From Thermoplasmata archaeon (GTDB lineage Archaea > Thermoplasmatota > Thermoplasmata > GCA-020350865), in the NCBI GenBank assembly GCA_020348445.1, contig CP070751.1:405772-469771 (forward strand): 64,000 bases of DNA. Direction: 5' to 3'. Numbering within the stretch: the first letter of the stretch is position 1; every line of letters begins with the position of its first letter. Positions 38,016-47,641 of this stretch are shown here, in pieces. The translations under genes and the position numbers were made by a program. The notes below the pieces were generated by a model. That model was given only the letters and a program-made list of their open reading frames with translations. It was not told the origin of the DNA and searched no databases.

Positions 38016-39344
38016 TTATTCCTTCAAGCTGCACTCTTTGATTATCCTCTTTATTTTTTCAATCACATCCTGCGGATCCTTCCCCAGTATCCTTATCATG
38101 GCTTCCTTCCCAATGCCACCTTCATCATAGATGATATCCGGCACTTTACCTTGTTGTTTTATCGCGATCTCGGTTCCCCATTCCATAGTCGTTGTTGTTC
38201 CTGGTTCCTCTTTCCTATCAAAGGTCCCGATTTCAAAATCCAAAGAAGAACACCCTTCGATAATCTCCTGATCATATCTTATATTCATAGCACTCCTTTT
38301 ATCAGGCTCGAACTTCATTGCAGTCAATATGATTCTTGCGATGTGTTTTGAGGCCCCAAATTTCAATCCCCCCAAATGATCAATACCCTCTCCAACTCTA
38401 ACCAGCCTTCCCTCCAAGGCACAAACCTCATCCAAAGAAGAAGCCTGGGGCAGTGCATAACCAATGTTTATTCCAACCTCTGGCACGTAGAAAACTGGAA
38501 GCATATCCTGAACTTCGTAAACTGCCTTCTGCAATGCCTCCATCACCCCAAGTTCCTCAGGTGAAAACGAAGGTTGGGGAACAATACCTGCCACCTCAAC
38601 TCCCTTTCCTATGGCATATCCATGCTCTATGATATCAACAATGTGGAACTTGGCTTCAGAAACAGCTTCCTCGATTTTTTTTCCCTTGGCAATTAATGCG
38701 GTAATTAATGCAGAGAAAGTGCATCCAGTACCATGAAGTTCTCTTGGATAGCTCTTTGACATATATATTCTCGTTTCATTTCCATCATAGAGAACATCGG
38801 CTGCTAAAAGACCAGCCAAATGCCCGCCTTTTAAAAGTACATATTTACAACCACTGGCATGGATTTTTTTTGCCGCATCTTTCATATCATCAAATGATTT
38901 GATTTGTTCACCTAAAAGGGCCTCGGCCTCGGGAATATTGGGTGTGACCAATGTGGCCTTTGGCATGAGTTCATTTTTTAGGGCCTCGACAAAACCTGAA
39001 TCATGTAGGCTCCCTCCCACAGTTGCCTTCATCACTGGATCCACTATAAGGGGAAAATCAAAGGCCTCTAATTTCTCTGCCACAAGTTCCACCACATTTG
39101 GTGAGTACAGCATGCCGGTCTTGCAGGCCGAGATTTTTATATCCTCCAAGACAGCATCCAGCTGTCCCTCTACTGCAGTCTGGGGAACTGCATTTATCTG
39201 GTACAATTTCTGGGTATTTTGGGCAGTGACACAAGTAATAACACTGCACCCGTGCACACCCATATAGGAGAATGCTCTAAGGTCGGCTTGAATTCCTGCC
39301 CCTCCAGAAGGATCAGATGCTGCGATTGTCAAGGCAGATTTCAT
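38016..39344 (-). CDS. ThiD-ThiN fusion, thiamine biosynthesis
   Basis: 442 residues. ThiD part (1-265): HMP/HMP-phosphate kinase (TIAASDPSGGAGIQADLRAF, VTAQNTQ, LKGGHLAG, LHGTGCTFSALITA). ThiN part (about 275-442): archaeal thiamine-phosphate synthase (VGINIGYALPQA, LGGLKFGASKHIARI, RSAMNIRYD, WGTEIAIKQQGKVPDIIYDEG). Together they phosphorylate the pyrimidine and couple it to the thiazole. A TTTTTATC box near 39366-39373 lies about 26 bp before the ATG, suggesting a leaderless mRNA; no TPP riboswitch was found. Confidence 0.95.
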   Translation of the reverse strand: MKSALTIAASDPSGGAGIQADLRAFSYMGVHGCSVITCVTAQNTQKLYQINAVPQTAVEGQLDAVLEDIKISACKTGMLYSPNVVELVAEKLEAFDFPLIVDPVMKATVGGSLHDSGFVEALKNELMPKATLVTPNIPEAEALLGEQIKSFDDMKDAAKKIHASGCKYVLLKGGHLAGLLAADVLYDGNETRIYMSKSYPRELHGTGCTFSALITALIAKGKKIEEAVSEAKFHIVDIIEHGYAIGKGVEVAGIVPQPSFSPEELGVMEALQKAVYEVQDMLPVFYVPEVGINIGYALPQASSLDEVCALEGRLVRVGEGIDHLGGLKFGASKHIARIILTAMKFEPDKRSAMNIRYDQEIIEGCSSLDFEIGTFDRKEEPGTTTTMEWGTEIAIKQQGKVPDIIYDEGGIGKEAMIRILGKDPQDVIEKIKRIIKECSLKE

Positions 39345-39507
39345 GGGTAGGAAATGGAGATTGTAGATAAAAAGGTTTTATGTAAAAGTGGTAAATCTTT
39401 AAGATATTCTGTATTTTAAAATTCTCTAGTATTACCCGCTTCCGAGAAGTTCCTGAGCCGCGAATATGTCTAACTTCACCTTGAGATCAGGGATTTCGAT
39501 TCCATCT

Positions 39508-42081
39508 TCAACTCAAAGTAATATCAATCATCACATCCACAGCTCCGCCGTCATCGTCAGTCACAGTCAATTTGAAAGTATAACTTCCAGCTATTGAGTA
39601 TGTATGGGTTCTTGCATCAGTTGCTGTGAAAGGGTATGTCCCCCATGGACTTTGTATTGGATCAGGATTCGAACCATCGTTGTAAACAGTGTGAATATCA
39701 ATCCCTCCAACCCCAAAATCCCAGGAGAATGTAAGATCGTCAGTACCTTGATCTGATGCTGTTGCTTCGTATGTTATCTCATGATCCACGAAGTATTGAT
39801 TTGCACCGAAACTCCATTCCCAGGTCTCAGGGTGCTTGACATTGCAGGTGTGATGCAGACGTTCATCTTTCCCGTCTTCAAAGTCAATGATCACCCAAAC
39901 TGGAGTTGCTCCGTTCGGCTGGCCATTAATAGGATCGTCCTTGGGTGTGTATAATACTGTTATTTTTATGTATTGTGTCACATCGCATTTTATGTTATAA
40001 ATAGTCTCACTCTGGTCGTCTGGACTTCCTGGATATCTCGTAACTTCTGTATTTCCAATTATTGCATCATTTGCGTAAATGACCATCTCTACGTTGTGCC
40101 ATTTTTCCCCTGCTGCCCGAAGTGTGAAGTCGACAAGGATATAGGCCTCTACCTTCTCAATAGTGGGAGCTACATTATCCACAATGACATATGTGATGTA
40201 TTCTGCAACTGCACCATCATCATCAGTCACAGTGAGGGTTACTGAGTAATTACCATTGTCACCATATTCATGGGAAACCGAGTCTGTTGCAATAAATGGG
40301 TAGGTTCCTCCAATGGCACTTGGGTAGGGATCGGGGCTCGCTCCATCATTAAAGAAAATATTTGTTATGGTGGGTCCATATTCAAATTCCCATTTGAAAG
40401 TCAGATCATCACTTCCCGGGTCTGTAGAATCTGTGGTAATATCCACAAGATAGGGTTCGTTTCCGAAGAATGGGCCGAACTTTATGATCGTTGGCGCCAC
40501 ATTGTAGACTGAGACTGTTGTATTTTCGGAATCTGTAAAAACACCATCTGTTACCTCCAAAATTACATCTCCGAAATAATTATCGCTCCATGTATAATTT
40601 TCAAAAGGACTTGAAGACCAATTTGTGTCCCAAATCCCATCGTTATCGAAGTCCCATCTGTACTGCAAGGGATCTCCATCAGGGTCATATGAAAGGGAAG
40701 CATCAAAAGATATTGCTGATCCCTCAAATCCACTATATGGGCCATTTGCATTTGCTACAGGTTGTTTAAAGAGCCAACCGTTTGGATATATAAATGGATA
40801 AAAGTCATAATCAGTGGTTGGATGCGGTATCAACGTATCACCGATACCATCTCCTGCTATTGCATGTTTACCAGTTCCACTTCCATTATCTACACCAGTA
40901 TAATTAGACCAATAGTTACCCTCTAATAATCCAGGGTGGTGCCAAAAATTGGCATATGGATTATAATCCTCGGCTTGAATGGTATTATCAATAATATTGT
41001 TGTGATAAATGGTGTTGTTGGATGATCTTATAATATAAAAGCCGTAATCGTAATCCGAAACAGTATTTCCTTTAACGATATTGAGATTAGAAGATTGGTA
41101 AAGACCTATACCCAGCCAGCACGAGTATTTCGAACCTGATAGGATGTTATCTTCGATAATGTTGTATGAAGATCCCCAAAGGTTAAGGGCCCATCGACCA
41201 TTGGAAGATAAATTGTTGTTTATTATTCTGTTGTTTGATGAACTACGAAGGCCGAGTCCATCTATACCACTTGCATCGTTGTTTGTTATGGTATTATTTG
41301 AGGAGTGGGAAAGTGAGATACCGACCTCATTTCTTAAAAAGTTGCTCGTTACATTGTTCCCACTGGAATACGAGAGAACGATACCAAATCCCTTATTTGA
41401 TATGGCGTTGGTACCTGTGACGTGATTCCCACGGGAATCATTAAGTAAGATACCAATCCATTCATTCGATGATGCCAAGTTATTGACTATTAGGTTGTTA
41501 TCTGACGAGTACAGAGATAATCCATTACCTTGATATGAGCCGTAAATTCCATTGTTTGATAAATTATTATTTGTTATTTTGTTGTTAGAAGATGACCAAA
41601 GAAAGATACCATCTGCACCGTTTCTGAAGACCTTATTACCCTCTATTTTGTTGTTTGAAGAATAGAGTGTGATACCATTAGATCCATTGAATACAGAAAA
41701 ACCTGTTACATTCACTGAATTTGCTTTAATGAAGACAACATTCCCAGCTCCACCACCATCTATGATGGTTGTTTCCCTATCCTCACCTTCCATGTTTAGA
41801 GCCTTATCTATTTCCACATTTTCATAATATTTGCCTGCATATACATGCACTGTCCCCCCTCCTGCAACAGCATCCACACCATCTTGAATAATATCAAAAT
41901 GGTCTACTCCCCAACCTGGAGTTGACGGATTAAAGTCATCATCAACCCATACTTCTGTGGGTGAACTTGTGGGATTGTTTATTAGGTCCATTCCATCTCC
42001 GGAATTTATCGATGCAGCTAATGCAAAAACGCTAATCATAATCATTAGACACAACCATATACATAACACCCTTGGTTTCAT
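39508..42081 (-). CDS. Secreted NosD-like beta-helix/PKD protein
   Basis: The second of two close ATGs (42081) fits the AAGGGAGA ribosome site (9 nt) better than 42090. Signal peptide (VLCIWLCLMIMISVFALAAS). Residues about 45-420 are a NosD-type right-handed beta-helix made of regular 22-24-residue turns (SSNNKITNNNLSNNG and similar). Two PKD-like domains follow (YRWDFDNDGIWD, KWEFEYGP), then the uncharacterised domain seen at 3-1976 and 22186-24528 in a diverged form (TLRAAGEKWHNV, RYPGSPDDQ, HHTCNV), and a last PKD-like domain (FSWDFGVGG). No membrane anchor. Possibly polysaccharide-binding or -cleaving; no catalytic triad was identified. Confidence 0.86.
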   Translation of the reverse strand: MKPRVLCIWLCLMIMISVFALAASINSGDGMDLINNPTSSPTEVWVDDDFNPSTPGWGVDHFDIIQDGVDAVAGGGTVHVYAGKYYENVEIDKALNMEGEDRETTIIDGGGAGNVVFIKANSVNVTGFSVFNGSNGITLYSSNNKIEGNKVFRNGADGIFLWSSSNNKITNNNLSNNGIYGSYQGNGLSLYSSDNNLIVNNLASSNEWIGILLNDSRGNHVTGTNAISNKGFGIVLSYSSGNNVTSNFLRNEVGISLSHSSNNTITNNDASGIDGLGLRSSSNNRIINNNLSSNGRWALNLWGSSYNIIEDNILSGSKYSCWLGIGLYQSSNLNIVKGNTVSDYDYGFYIIRSSNNTIYHNNIIDNTIQAEDYNPYANFWHHPGLLEGNYWSNYTGVDNGSGTGKHAIAGDGIGDTLIPHPTTDYDFYPFIYPNGWLFKQPVANANGPYSGFEGSAISFDASLSYDPDGDPLQYRWDFDNDGIWDTNWSSSPFENYTWSDNYFGDVILEVTDGVFTDSENTTVSVYNVAPTIIKFGPFFGNEPYLVDITTDSTDPGSDDLTFKWEFEYGPTITNIFFNDGASPDPYPSAIGGTYPFIATDSVSHEYGDNGNYSVTLTVTDDDGAVAEYITYVIVDNVAPTIEKVEAYILVDFTLRAAGEKWHNVEMVIYANDAIIGNTEVTRYPGSPDDQSETIYNIKCDVTQYIKITVLYTPKDDPINGQPNGATPVWVIIDFEDGKDERLHHTCNVKHPETWEWSFGANQYFVDHEITYEATASDQGTDDLTFSWDFGVGGIDIHTVYNDGSNPDPIQSPWGTYPFTATDARTHTYSIAGSYTFKLTVTDDDGGAVDVMIDITLS

Positions 42082-42165
42082 GTATTTCATTCTCCCTTAT
42101 TTTTTTATTTTATGGTTCAGCCAAAGGAACGGTCAATAAAAGACGATAATACCCTCTACCCTAGT

Positions 42166-42237
42166 TCAAGGCTTTCGAAATACGAGCCCTCGTCTTCTCT
42201 TTCCACCCTTTTCCAAGGCCTCCCTCCAGTTGAGCAT
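42166..42237 (-). other. Possible 23-codon leader ORF before the NosD gene
   Basis: The region 42082-42336 separates the NosD gene from aroK. A TTTTATATCC box (42251-42260, minus) implies a leader of about 150 nt. This leader holds an ATG at 42237 followed by 23 codons to TGA (basic product, MLNWREALEKGG...). No SD is present, and a frame of this length can arise by chance. The rest of the gap is A/T-rich with nothing recognised. Confidence 0.2.
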
Positions 42238-42336
42238 GAATCGGTTTCTGGATATAAAATTCTTTGCATTTTATTATATTATTTTGTTATAAAATTCAAT
42301 ATCTATTAACCTTTAATTATATCAATTGGAAACGAA

Positions 42337-43212
42337 TTAAAATATTAGATGGTTTAAGATGCCCGCCTTTTCCTTATTCAGTTTGGTGCAAATGACTTCC
42401 TCTCTCCCTCCGATTGCCGAGATAATATCCTCCCTCTTCTCAACCTCAGCCAAAATCACAGTTGCCGGCCCTGTCCCAGAAATCCCAGCAGTCACAGCAC
42501 CAGCCTCAATCGCCTTCTTCGCAACTTCTGTATCCAATCCCATGGCCTCTCCATAAGCCATGCCGTTCATTCGAATCGCGGATATGTAATCACCTTTCAT
42601 TGCCAGGTCATGGGCCTCAGCCAGAGTCCCCCTGATCCTCTTCAGTCTTTGAATATCCACCTCGGATTTCCTGATCTTCATCTTGGGAACATGGATTATA
42701 ACCTCATAGTCCTCATCAAAGGGATACTGGTTCAATATCTCCCTTATGATATTATCCGTGACCACCACATTACCAAAATAAGTAGCGCAAGCATCGTCGA
42801 AAGCTCCCGTGAGTGTGACCTTGGCCAAAAGGGAAGCATTGATCCCCATATTGATTACTTCCATATCAGAATATTCCTTTCCAAGAGCCGCAAATGCCGC
42901 AAGCACGATGGCATTGGAAGCCGCACTCGAGCTTTTCAGTCCCCTCGATATAGGGATATCAGAAGTTGTGATTATCCTGGCTCCGTATTCTAATTCCAAT
43001 TCAAATTTTTTCAGAACCTCCAAGACACAATGCTTTGCTAGGTCTGTATTTTCGCCTTCGTCCCCCCGAATCTCCACCTCGAAAATACCAGGCTCATTTG
43101 TAAGTTCCACTTTCGCCTCGGTCTTTAGTGCGACTCCAAAGGCCCCACCTTTACCCAAAGCAATGCCGTTTATTATGGTAGCAGCACCGTGACAGTACGC
43201 ACTAGCTTCCAA
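42337..43212 (-). CDS. aroK: Shikimate kinase, archaeal GHMP type
   Basis: Phosphorylates shikimate at O-3. It belongs to the GHMP kinase superfamily, as archaeal enzymes do, not to the bacterial P-loop AroK family. Motifs: GAATIINGIALGKGGAFGV at the N-terminus, the ATP-binding SRGLKSSSAASNAIVLA, and the third motif AGISGTGPATVILAEV. Normal length (291 aa). Last gene of the minus-strand aro run, 12 bp after aroE. Confidence 0.94.
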   Translation of the reverse strand: MEASAYCHGAATIINGIALGKGGAFGVALKTEAKVELTNEPGIFEVEIRGDEGENTDLAKHCVLEVLKKFELELEYGARIITTSDIPISRGLKSSSAASNAIVLAAFAALGKEYSDMEVINMGINASLLAKVTLTGAFDDACATYFGNVVVTDNIIREILNQYPFDEDYEVIIHVPKMKIRKSEVDIQRLKRIRGTLAEAHDLAMKGDYISAIRMNGMAYGEAMGLDTEVAKKAIEAGAVTAGISGTGPATVILAEVEKREDIISAIGGREEVICTKLNKEKAGILNHLIF

Positions 43213-43224
43213 TACTTTTCCTCC

Positions 43225-44085
43225 TTATTTTTCAGTATCCAGTGCATCAAGAACCACTTTTTGCATAACATCGATAGGAGCAGATTCGCAAGTCCACTTC
43301 TCAAAGGCCATTACACCCTGATAAATGAACATCTCATAACCATATATCACCTTAGCCCCGCTCTTTTGGGCTGCCAAAACAAGTTCAGTATTTTTAGGTG
43401 AATAGACCATGTCAAATACGATTATGTCCTTTCTCAGTAGCTCTGGTGATATAGGACTGCCTTGAGGACCTCCTTTCATTCCCACAGGCGTGCAGTTTAT
43501 GATCATGTCAACATCTTCGATTATCTCCTCGATATCATCCAAAATGTTCACTTTGATTGTACCTTGGGATTTGAACTTTGTTGCCAATTCCCTTGCCCTT
43601 TCAAAGGTTCGGTTCGCAATGACTACATCCTTTCCCATCCTGGCCAAAGGCAATGCAATTGCCCTTGCAGCACCCCCGGCACCGAGAATCAATATTGTCA
43701 TGTGATGCTCAAGATCTATTTTATTTCTTCTAATTGCCTCGACTGCAGCAGGTGAATCTGTGTTGTAACCCGTGAGCTTTCCTTCATCATTTACGATGGT
43801 GTTCACTGCCCCAAGATCCTCTGCCAATTCATCCACATCATCCAGATGCTCCATGACCTTGATTTTAAAGGGGAGGGTCACAGAAAGTCCCCGAAAATTC
43901 CTTTTCTTAAGGTTTTTCATGGTATTGGCAAGTTCGCTTTCCTCGATTTCAAAGGAATCGTAAACGTAATCAAGACCTAACTTTTTAAATGCGGCATTAT
44001 GCATTTTCGGGGAGAGAGTGTGTTTTAAAGGTTTGCCTATTATTCCGCATATGCGTTTTTTGGAATTACTATCATTGCGTTTCAT
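43225..44085 (-). CDS. aroE: Shikimate dehydrogenase
   Basis: NADP-dependent reduction of 3-dehydroshikimate. 286 residues. Substrate motif KHTLSPKMHNAAF, catalytic Lys in LPFKIKVMEHLD, YNTDSPAAVEAI, nucleotide-binding ILGAGGAARAIAL and NRTFERARELA, and C-terminal GYEMFIYQGVMAFEKWT. All key residues appear intact. Lies between aroD and aroK with gaps of 30 and 12 bp. Confidence 0.96.
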   Translation of the reverse strand: MKRNDSNSKKRICGIIGKPLKHTLSPKMHNAAFKKLGLDYVYDSFEIEESELANTMKNLKKRNFRGLSVTLPFKIKVMEHLDDVDELAEDLGAVNTIVNDEGKLTGYNTDSPAAVEAIRRNKIDLEHHMTILILGAGGAARAIALPLARMGKDVVIANRTFERARELATKFKSQGTIKVNILDDIEEIIEDVDMIINCTPVGMKGGPQGSPISPELLRKDIIVFDMVYSPKNTELVLAAQKSGAKVIYGYEMFIYQGVMAFEKWTCESAPIDVMQKVVLDALDTEK

Positions 44086-44115
44086 GTTGTTTCACCTGAG
44101 ATCTCCCACCTCAAT

Positions 44116-44823
44116 TCATAGGTTTTCAAGGGCATCCCATAATTCCAAAAGCGTCCTTATATCAACCTGCCCGTCTTCCACCTTCTTCTCGGGGTCCACT
44201 GCGGCATATACCATCTCACATCCAATTAACGGGGCCAAAACCCTTGTAAATTGCCCATAGGACCCCATTCCCATGACAGTGTATTTGTGATTCAAATCCT
44301 TGGCTGTTTTTCCACCCTTGGTCACATTTAGCACATCTTCGAAATTGTTGCTAGTTAAAACCACCTTGGCTATATCCCCTTCAGTTTCCTTGCATTGTTT
44401 TATCAGGGCAAAAATCTCGGACCATGACGGTGTCTTAAAAAAATCATGATAGGAGATAATGGTTTTTATTTCCTCTTTTTTGGCCAAGGCAATCAACGGA
44501 TCCCTCAAATTCCCCTCCATTTTCAATTCCAAATCAATGTAATCAAAGCCTGTCGTTATCGCCTCTTCAAGCAAAGCTGTCCTTTTCTCCTCATCCTCCT
44601 TGTAATCGCCGCCATCCCAATAGGGGCGGATCGTTAAAATTAGGGGCAAGCCAGTGTCCTTCTTTATTTCAGATAATCGGTTCAATATAGAAGAAGAAAT
44701 TGGCTCTTTTAACTTATCCAGTCTCAGCTCAATTAGATTTGCACCAAGGGATTTGCATAAATCAGCTTGTGAGACTAAATCAGTTACGCTTTGTTCAGCC
44801 AATGAAACACATACCAAAGTCAT
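44116..44823 (-). CDS. aroD: 3-Dehydroquinate dehydratase, type I
   Basis: Converts 3-dehydroquinate to 3-dehydroshikimate by a Schiff-base mechanism. Start set at 44823 (MTLVCVSLAE), 13 bp after the aroB' stop; upstream in-frame ATGs would add a non-conserved extension overlapping aroB'. Motifs: ELRLDKL, catalytic His in IISYHDF, Schiff-base Lys in AKVVLTSNN, and SYGQFTRVLAP for phosphate/carboxylate binding. 235 residues, normal for the family. Confidence 0.95.
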   Translation of the reverse strand: MTLVCVSLAEQSVTDLVSQADLCKSLGANLIELRLDKLKEPISSSILNRLSEIKKDTGLPLILTIRPYWDGGDYKEDEEKRTALLEEAITTGFDYIDLELKMEGNLRDPLIALAKKEEIKTIISYHDFFKTPSWSEIFALIKQCKETEGDIAKVVLTSNNFEDVLNVTKGGKTAKDLNHKYTVMGMGSYGQFTRVLAPLIGCEMVYAAVDPEKKVEDGQVDIRTLLELWDALENL

Positions 44824-44836
44824 GCTCTCACGTTTT

Positions 44837-45877
44837 TTATTTCTCTTGGATGCTCTCATCCACCTTCGTCCCGAAATGCCTTCCCTTATCATCCATCCAT
44901 ACAAGTACAGAGTCGCCTTCATTCAGATCCACTATGGAAACAGGCTTTTCTTGGGAAATCAATCGTATAGTCTCGGCATTCTGGAGTATTATATTGAACG
45001 TTCTGCCTTCATATTCAGCTTCCAGGAAAACCATGGGCCTTTTCTCGATCTTCACCCTTCCGAGAATCACAGGCCTTGTGCTTCCCTGGCTGTCAATGAC
45101 AAGGACCTCGTCCCCGGACTTTAAATCGGACAGGTACTTTGTCTTTTCATTGGGGGCTAGAATATAAGAGTGAACAGGTCCAGCATTGACCCTAAAGGGC
45201 CTTGTGTCCGCAAACTCTGATTCAACAGATTCTGAGTGGACCAGGAACATGCCATTGGACTGCGAGCCTATTAGCATACCCTCGCCAACGTTCAACATAG
45301 AACACGTATCAATGCAGACCCTGTCCCCCATTCCCAGGGGTTTTAACTTGGTAATCCTGGCAGATACAAGGGAAAGGGAGCCTTTTTCAAATTCATCCAT
45401 AAATCTCCGAAGGTTGTTTATCCTATTAAAATCCACGGTAGATAAAACAACACCATCCACTCCAACCTCCAAAGTCTCGAAAAACAATTTTGCATCCTCT
45501 ACATTATTCACCTTAACAAGGAGTTTGGATTTCGAATTTTGAAATGCGGCAATAAGGTTTTCAACTGGTATAACCTTCCAGTTTTCGGCAGAAACAAGAA
45601 CATAATCCATCTTCCCTTCCAGGGCTTTGGCCCTCTCCTCATCGGTTTTATCTTGGATCTCGATGTGTTCCCCCTGTCCATCATCCATCTTGATTTTCCC
45701 CTCTGAAAGAGAAATCAAATTGAACTTTCCCAGTTTTTGGAATATCTCCTGATCCTCCTCTCTCACAATTATATCTGTGAAATTGTTTATCAGTGCAGTT
45801 ATGGCTATTTTCTTTCTAATTTCCTGCTTTTTGTGAACGTCCGAGTCTATCCATATGATTTTTTTCAACGTTTTCAC
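44837..45877 (-). CDS. aroB': 3-Dehydroquinate synthase II (archaeal)
   Basis: NAD-dependent oxidation and cyclisation of ADH to 3-dehydroquinate, the archaeal replacement for AroB. 346 residues. Family motifs: KKIIWIDSDVHKK, GVDGVVLSTVD, MGDRVCIDTCSMLNVGEGML, FRVNAGPVHSYILAP and the C-terminal TIRLISQE. Its start overlaps the aroA' stop by 4 bp, so translation is coupled with the preceding enzyme. Confidence 0.95.
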   Translation of the reverse strand: MKTLKKIIWIDSDVHKKQEIRKKIAITALINNFTDIIVREEDQEIFQKLGKFNLISLSEGKIKMDDGQGEHIEIQDKTDEERAKALEGKMDYVLVSAENWKVIPVENLIAAFQNSKSKLLVKVNNVEDAKLFFETLEVGVDGVVLSTVDFNRINNLRRFMDEFEKGSLSLVSARITKLKPLGMGDRVCIDTCSMLNVGEGMLIGSQSNGMFLVHSESVESEFADTRPFRVNAGPVHSYILAPNEKTKYLSDLKSGDEVLVIDSQGSTRPVILGRVKIEKRPMVFLEAEYEGRTFNIILQNAETIRLISQEKPVSIVDLNEGDSVLVWMDDKGRHFGTKVDESIQEK

Positions 45878-46674
45878 CCTGTGATTTCCTTGTATGCATC
45901 ATCAACTTCGGCGTCCTGGCAGATGATTTTCACCAATGCCCGGGTCATTCCAATTATATTGTCATGCTGAAATATGTTCCTGCCAATGGAGATACCAGCG
46001 GCCCCTGCCTTGATTGCGTCGTGTACCATGGTAAGCACATCCATGTCAGAGTCGGTCTTGGGTCCCCCGGCAATGATAACAGGAACAGGGCATCCTGAGA
46101 TGACCTCCTTGAAGGTATCAATACTTCCCGTGTAATTTGTCTTAATCACATCAGCACCCAACTCAGCACCAAGTCTGGCCACATGTTTTACCAACTCAAC
46201 ATCAAAAGGGTTCTTTACCCCGGGCCCTCTCGGATACATCATTGCCAAAAGGGGAATCTGCCATCTATTGCACTGACCAGATATGAATCCCAGATCCTGC
46301 AGCATCTCAGGTTCTGTCTCTGCTCCCACATTCACGTGAATTGAAACAGTATCTGCACCCATTAATAGAGCCTCCTCCACCTCAGCAACCAATACCTTGG
46401 CATTTGGATCAGGGCTCATTTTAGTACTTGCAGAAAGATGAAGTATGAATCCAATATCAACTTGGGCTTTTTCAAGTCCAAATAAAGCATTGCCTTTATG
46501 AAGAACCACGGCAGTTGCACCCCCTTCTGCCACCTTTTTTATGGTATCCTCCATATCAACGATACCCTTTATAGGGCCTGAAGATACACCGTGATCCATT
46601 GGTACTATCACAAATCGTCCTGTTTTTTTGTCCTGAATCCTTCGCAGACGGATATTCTTTCCAAGGTCTGTCAT
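45874..46674 (-). CDS. aroA': 2-Amino-3,7-dideoxy-D-threo-hept-6-ulosonate (ADH) synthase
   Basis: Class I aldolase of the DhnA/FBA type that starts the archaeal aromatic pathway from aspartate semialdehyde and a deoxy-ketohexose phosphate. Motifs: VPMDHGVSSGPIKG, MYPRGPGVKNPFD, Schiff-base Lys in DVIKTNYTGS, GGPKTDSD, and GISIGRNIFQHDN. 266 residues. Aspartate semialdehyde would be supplied by the lysC/asd genes found at 57-60 kb in the same window. Confidence 0.94.
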   Translation of the reverse strand: MTDLGKNIRLRRIQDKKTGRFVIVPMDHGVSSGPIKGIVDMEDTIKKVAEGGATAVVLHKGNALFGLEKAQVDIGFILHLSASTKMSPDPNAKVLVAEVEEALLMGADTVSIHVNVGAETEPEMLQDLGFISGQCNRWQIPLLAMMYPRGPGVKNPFDVELVKHVARLGAELGADVIKTNYTGSIDTFKEVISGCPVPVIIAGGPKTDSDMDVLTMVHDAIKAGAAGISIGRNIFQHDNIIGMTRALVKIICQDAEVDDAYKEITG

Positions 46675-46705
46675 ATTCTATCACCAACCTTCCTGCTAAA
46701 TAAAT

Positions 46706-47641
46706 TCACAGCACTCCCGCAATAAACGAAAGTGTCAAAACAATGGTGAACGTCAAAATATAACCCTTGTGCAATTTTCTTGCCTTCGCTTTTGTATATC
46801 TTTTATATATGGAGCGGCAGAGATTGAAGCATATGAAGTTCCATACAAACACAACTGTTAAAATGAGTATTTGTAGTATGATATGGGTTTGATAGACAGA
46901 AAAATAGGGGATGGCCCAGATAACCAAACCGGGAAAAGAGAACGCAAAAGAAGTGGCAGCGGCAGCCTTGGGCCCGAAACGAACAGGTGTTGTATTTTTT
47001 CCACCTGCTTTGTCATTTTCAAGGTCCCTTAAATCCTTTGCCAGGGTTTCGGCAATGGCCATAAAGAGCATCAAGGCTATAAGGAAGTACAGCCCGTTAA
47101 ATACGTTAACAAGAGCTATGTTCTCATACCGTATAAGATATGCAGCTATCGCAAAATAATAAAGCAGTCCAAATCCCACCCAGAACAGCTGGGAGATTAT
47201 GGGGCGGCCGTCCATCTTAAGTGGCTTCATGGCATATTGATAGGACAGTAATATCAACAAGAAGGCAGAAAGGAATATCAAGATATCGAGGTAGAATGCC
47301 AAAATCAATCCAATAGAATACAATATGATGGCTTGATTCCTGGCAGCTTTCTTTGAAACAACACCAGTGCACAAGGGCCTTTTCTTTCTCGATGCCTCTG
47401 AACTTCTGCAATCTGAATTAAAGTCCCCAAGGTCGTTCATGGTACAGGCTCCTGCATCTGCAATCACGGCAGTCATAATAAATAGTATAAAATGGGGATT
47501 TGGAGCATGTTGGGCAATGATGGCATAAAAACCCATTGAAGCAAAAACATCGAGCCATACAAGTTGCTGCGGCCTAGTTAAAATGAAATGGCCCTTTAGC
47601 TTCTGGCCCAATGTGAACTTCTTTTTTTCCAATTTCTTCAC
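46706..47641 (-). CDS. UbiA-family prenyltransferase
   Basis: Membrane protein of 311 residues with eight or nine predicted helices. First Asp-rich motif NDLGDFNSD and second motif DLRDLENDKAGG bind Mg-prenyl diphosphate, as in UbiA/MenA and in the archaeal lipid enzyme DGGGP synthase. The sequence alone does not show which substrate is used. It overlaps the upstream PaaK-like ligase gene by 4 bp and precedes aroA' by 31 bp, so it is embedded in the chorismate operon. This favours an aromatic acceptor (inference). Confidence 0.9.
   Translation of the reverse strand: MKKLEKKKFTLGQKLKGHFILTRPQQLVWLDVFASMGFYAIIAQHAPNPHFILFIMTAVIADAGACTMNDLGDFNSDCRSSEASRKKRPLCTGVVSKKAARNQAIILYSIGLILAFYLDILIFLSAFLLILLSYQYAMKPLKMDGRPIISQLFWVGFGLLYYFAIAAYLIRYENIALVNVFNGLYFLIALMLFMAIAETLAKDLRDLENDKAGGKNTTPVRFGPKAAAATSFAFSFPGLVIWAIPYFSVYQTHIILQILILTVVFVWNFICFNLCRSIYKRYTKAKARKLHKGYILTFTIVLTLSFIAGVL

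Noticed and set aside
39345..39420. Possible TPP riboswitch before the ThiD-ThiN gene
   Set aside because: None of the conserved TPP-aptamer segments (such as CTGAGA) is present, and the promoter geometry suggests a leaderless mRNA.
39432..39509. 26-codon open stretch after the NosD gene that reads like a protein end (LKVKLDIFAAQELLGSG)
   Set aside because: No start codon or ribosome site, preceded by a stop in its own frame, and too short to separate from chance.
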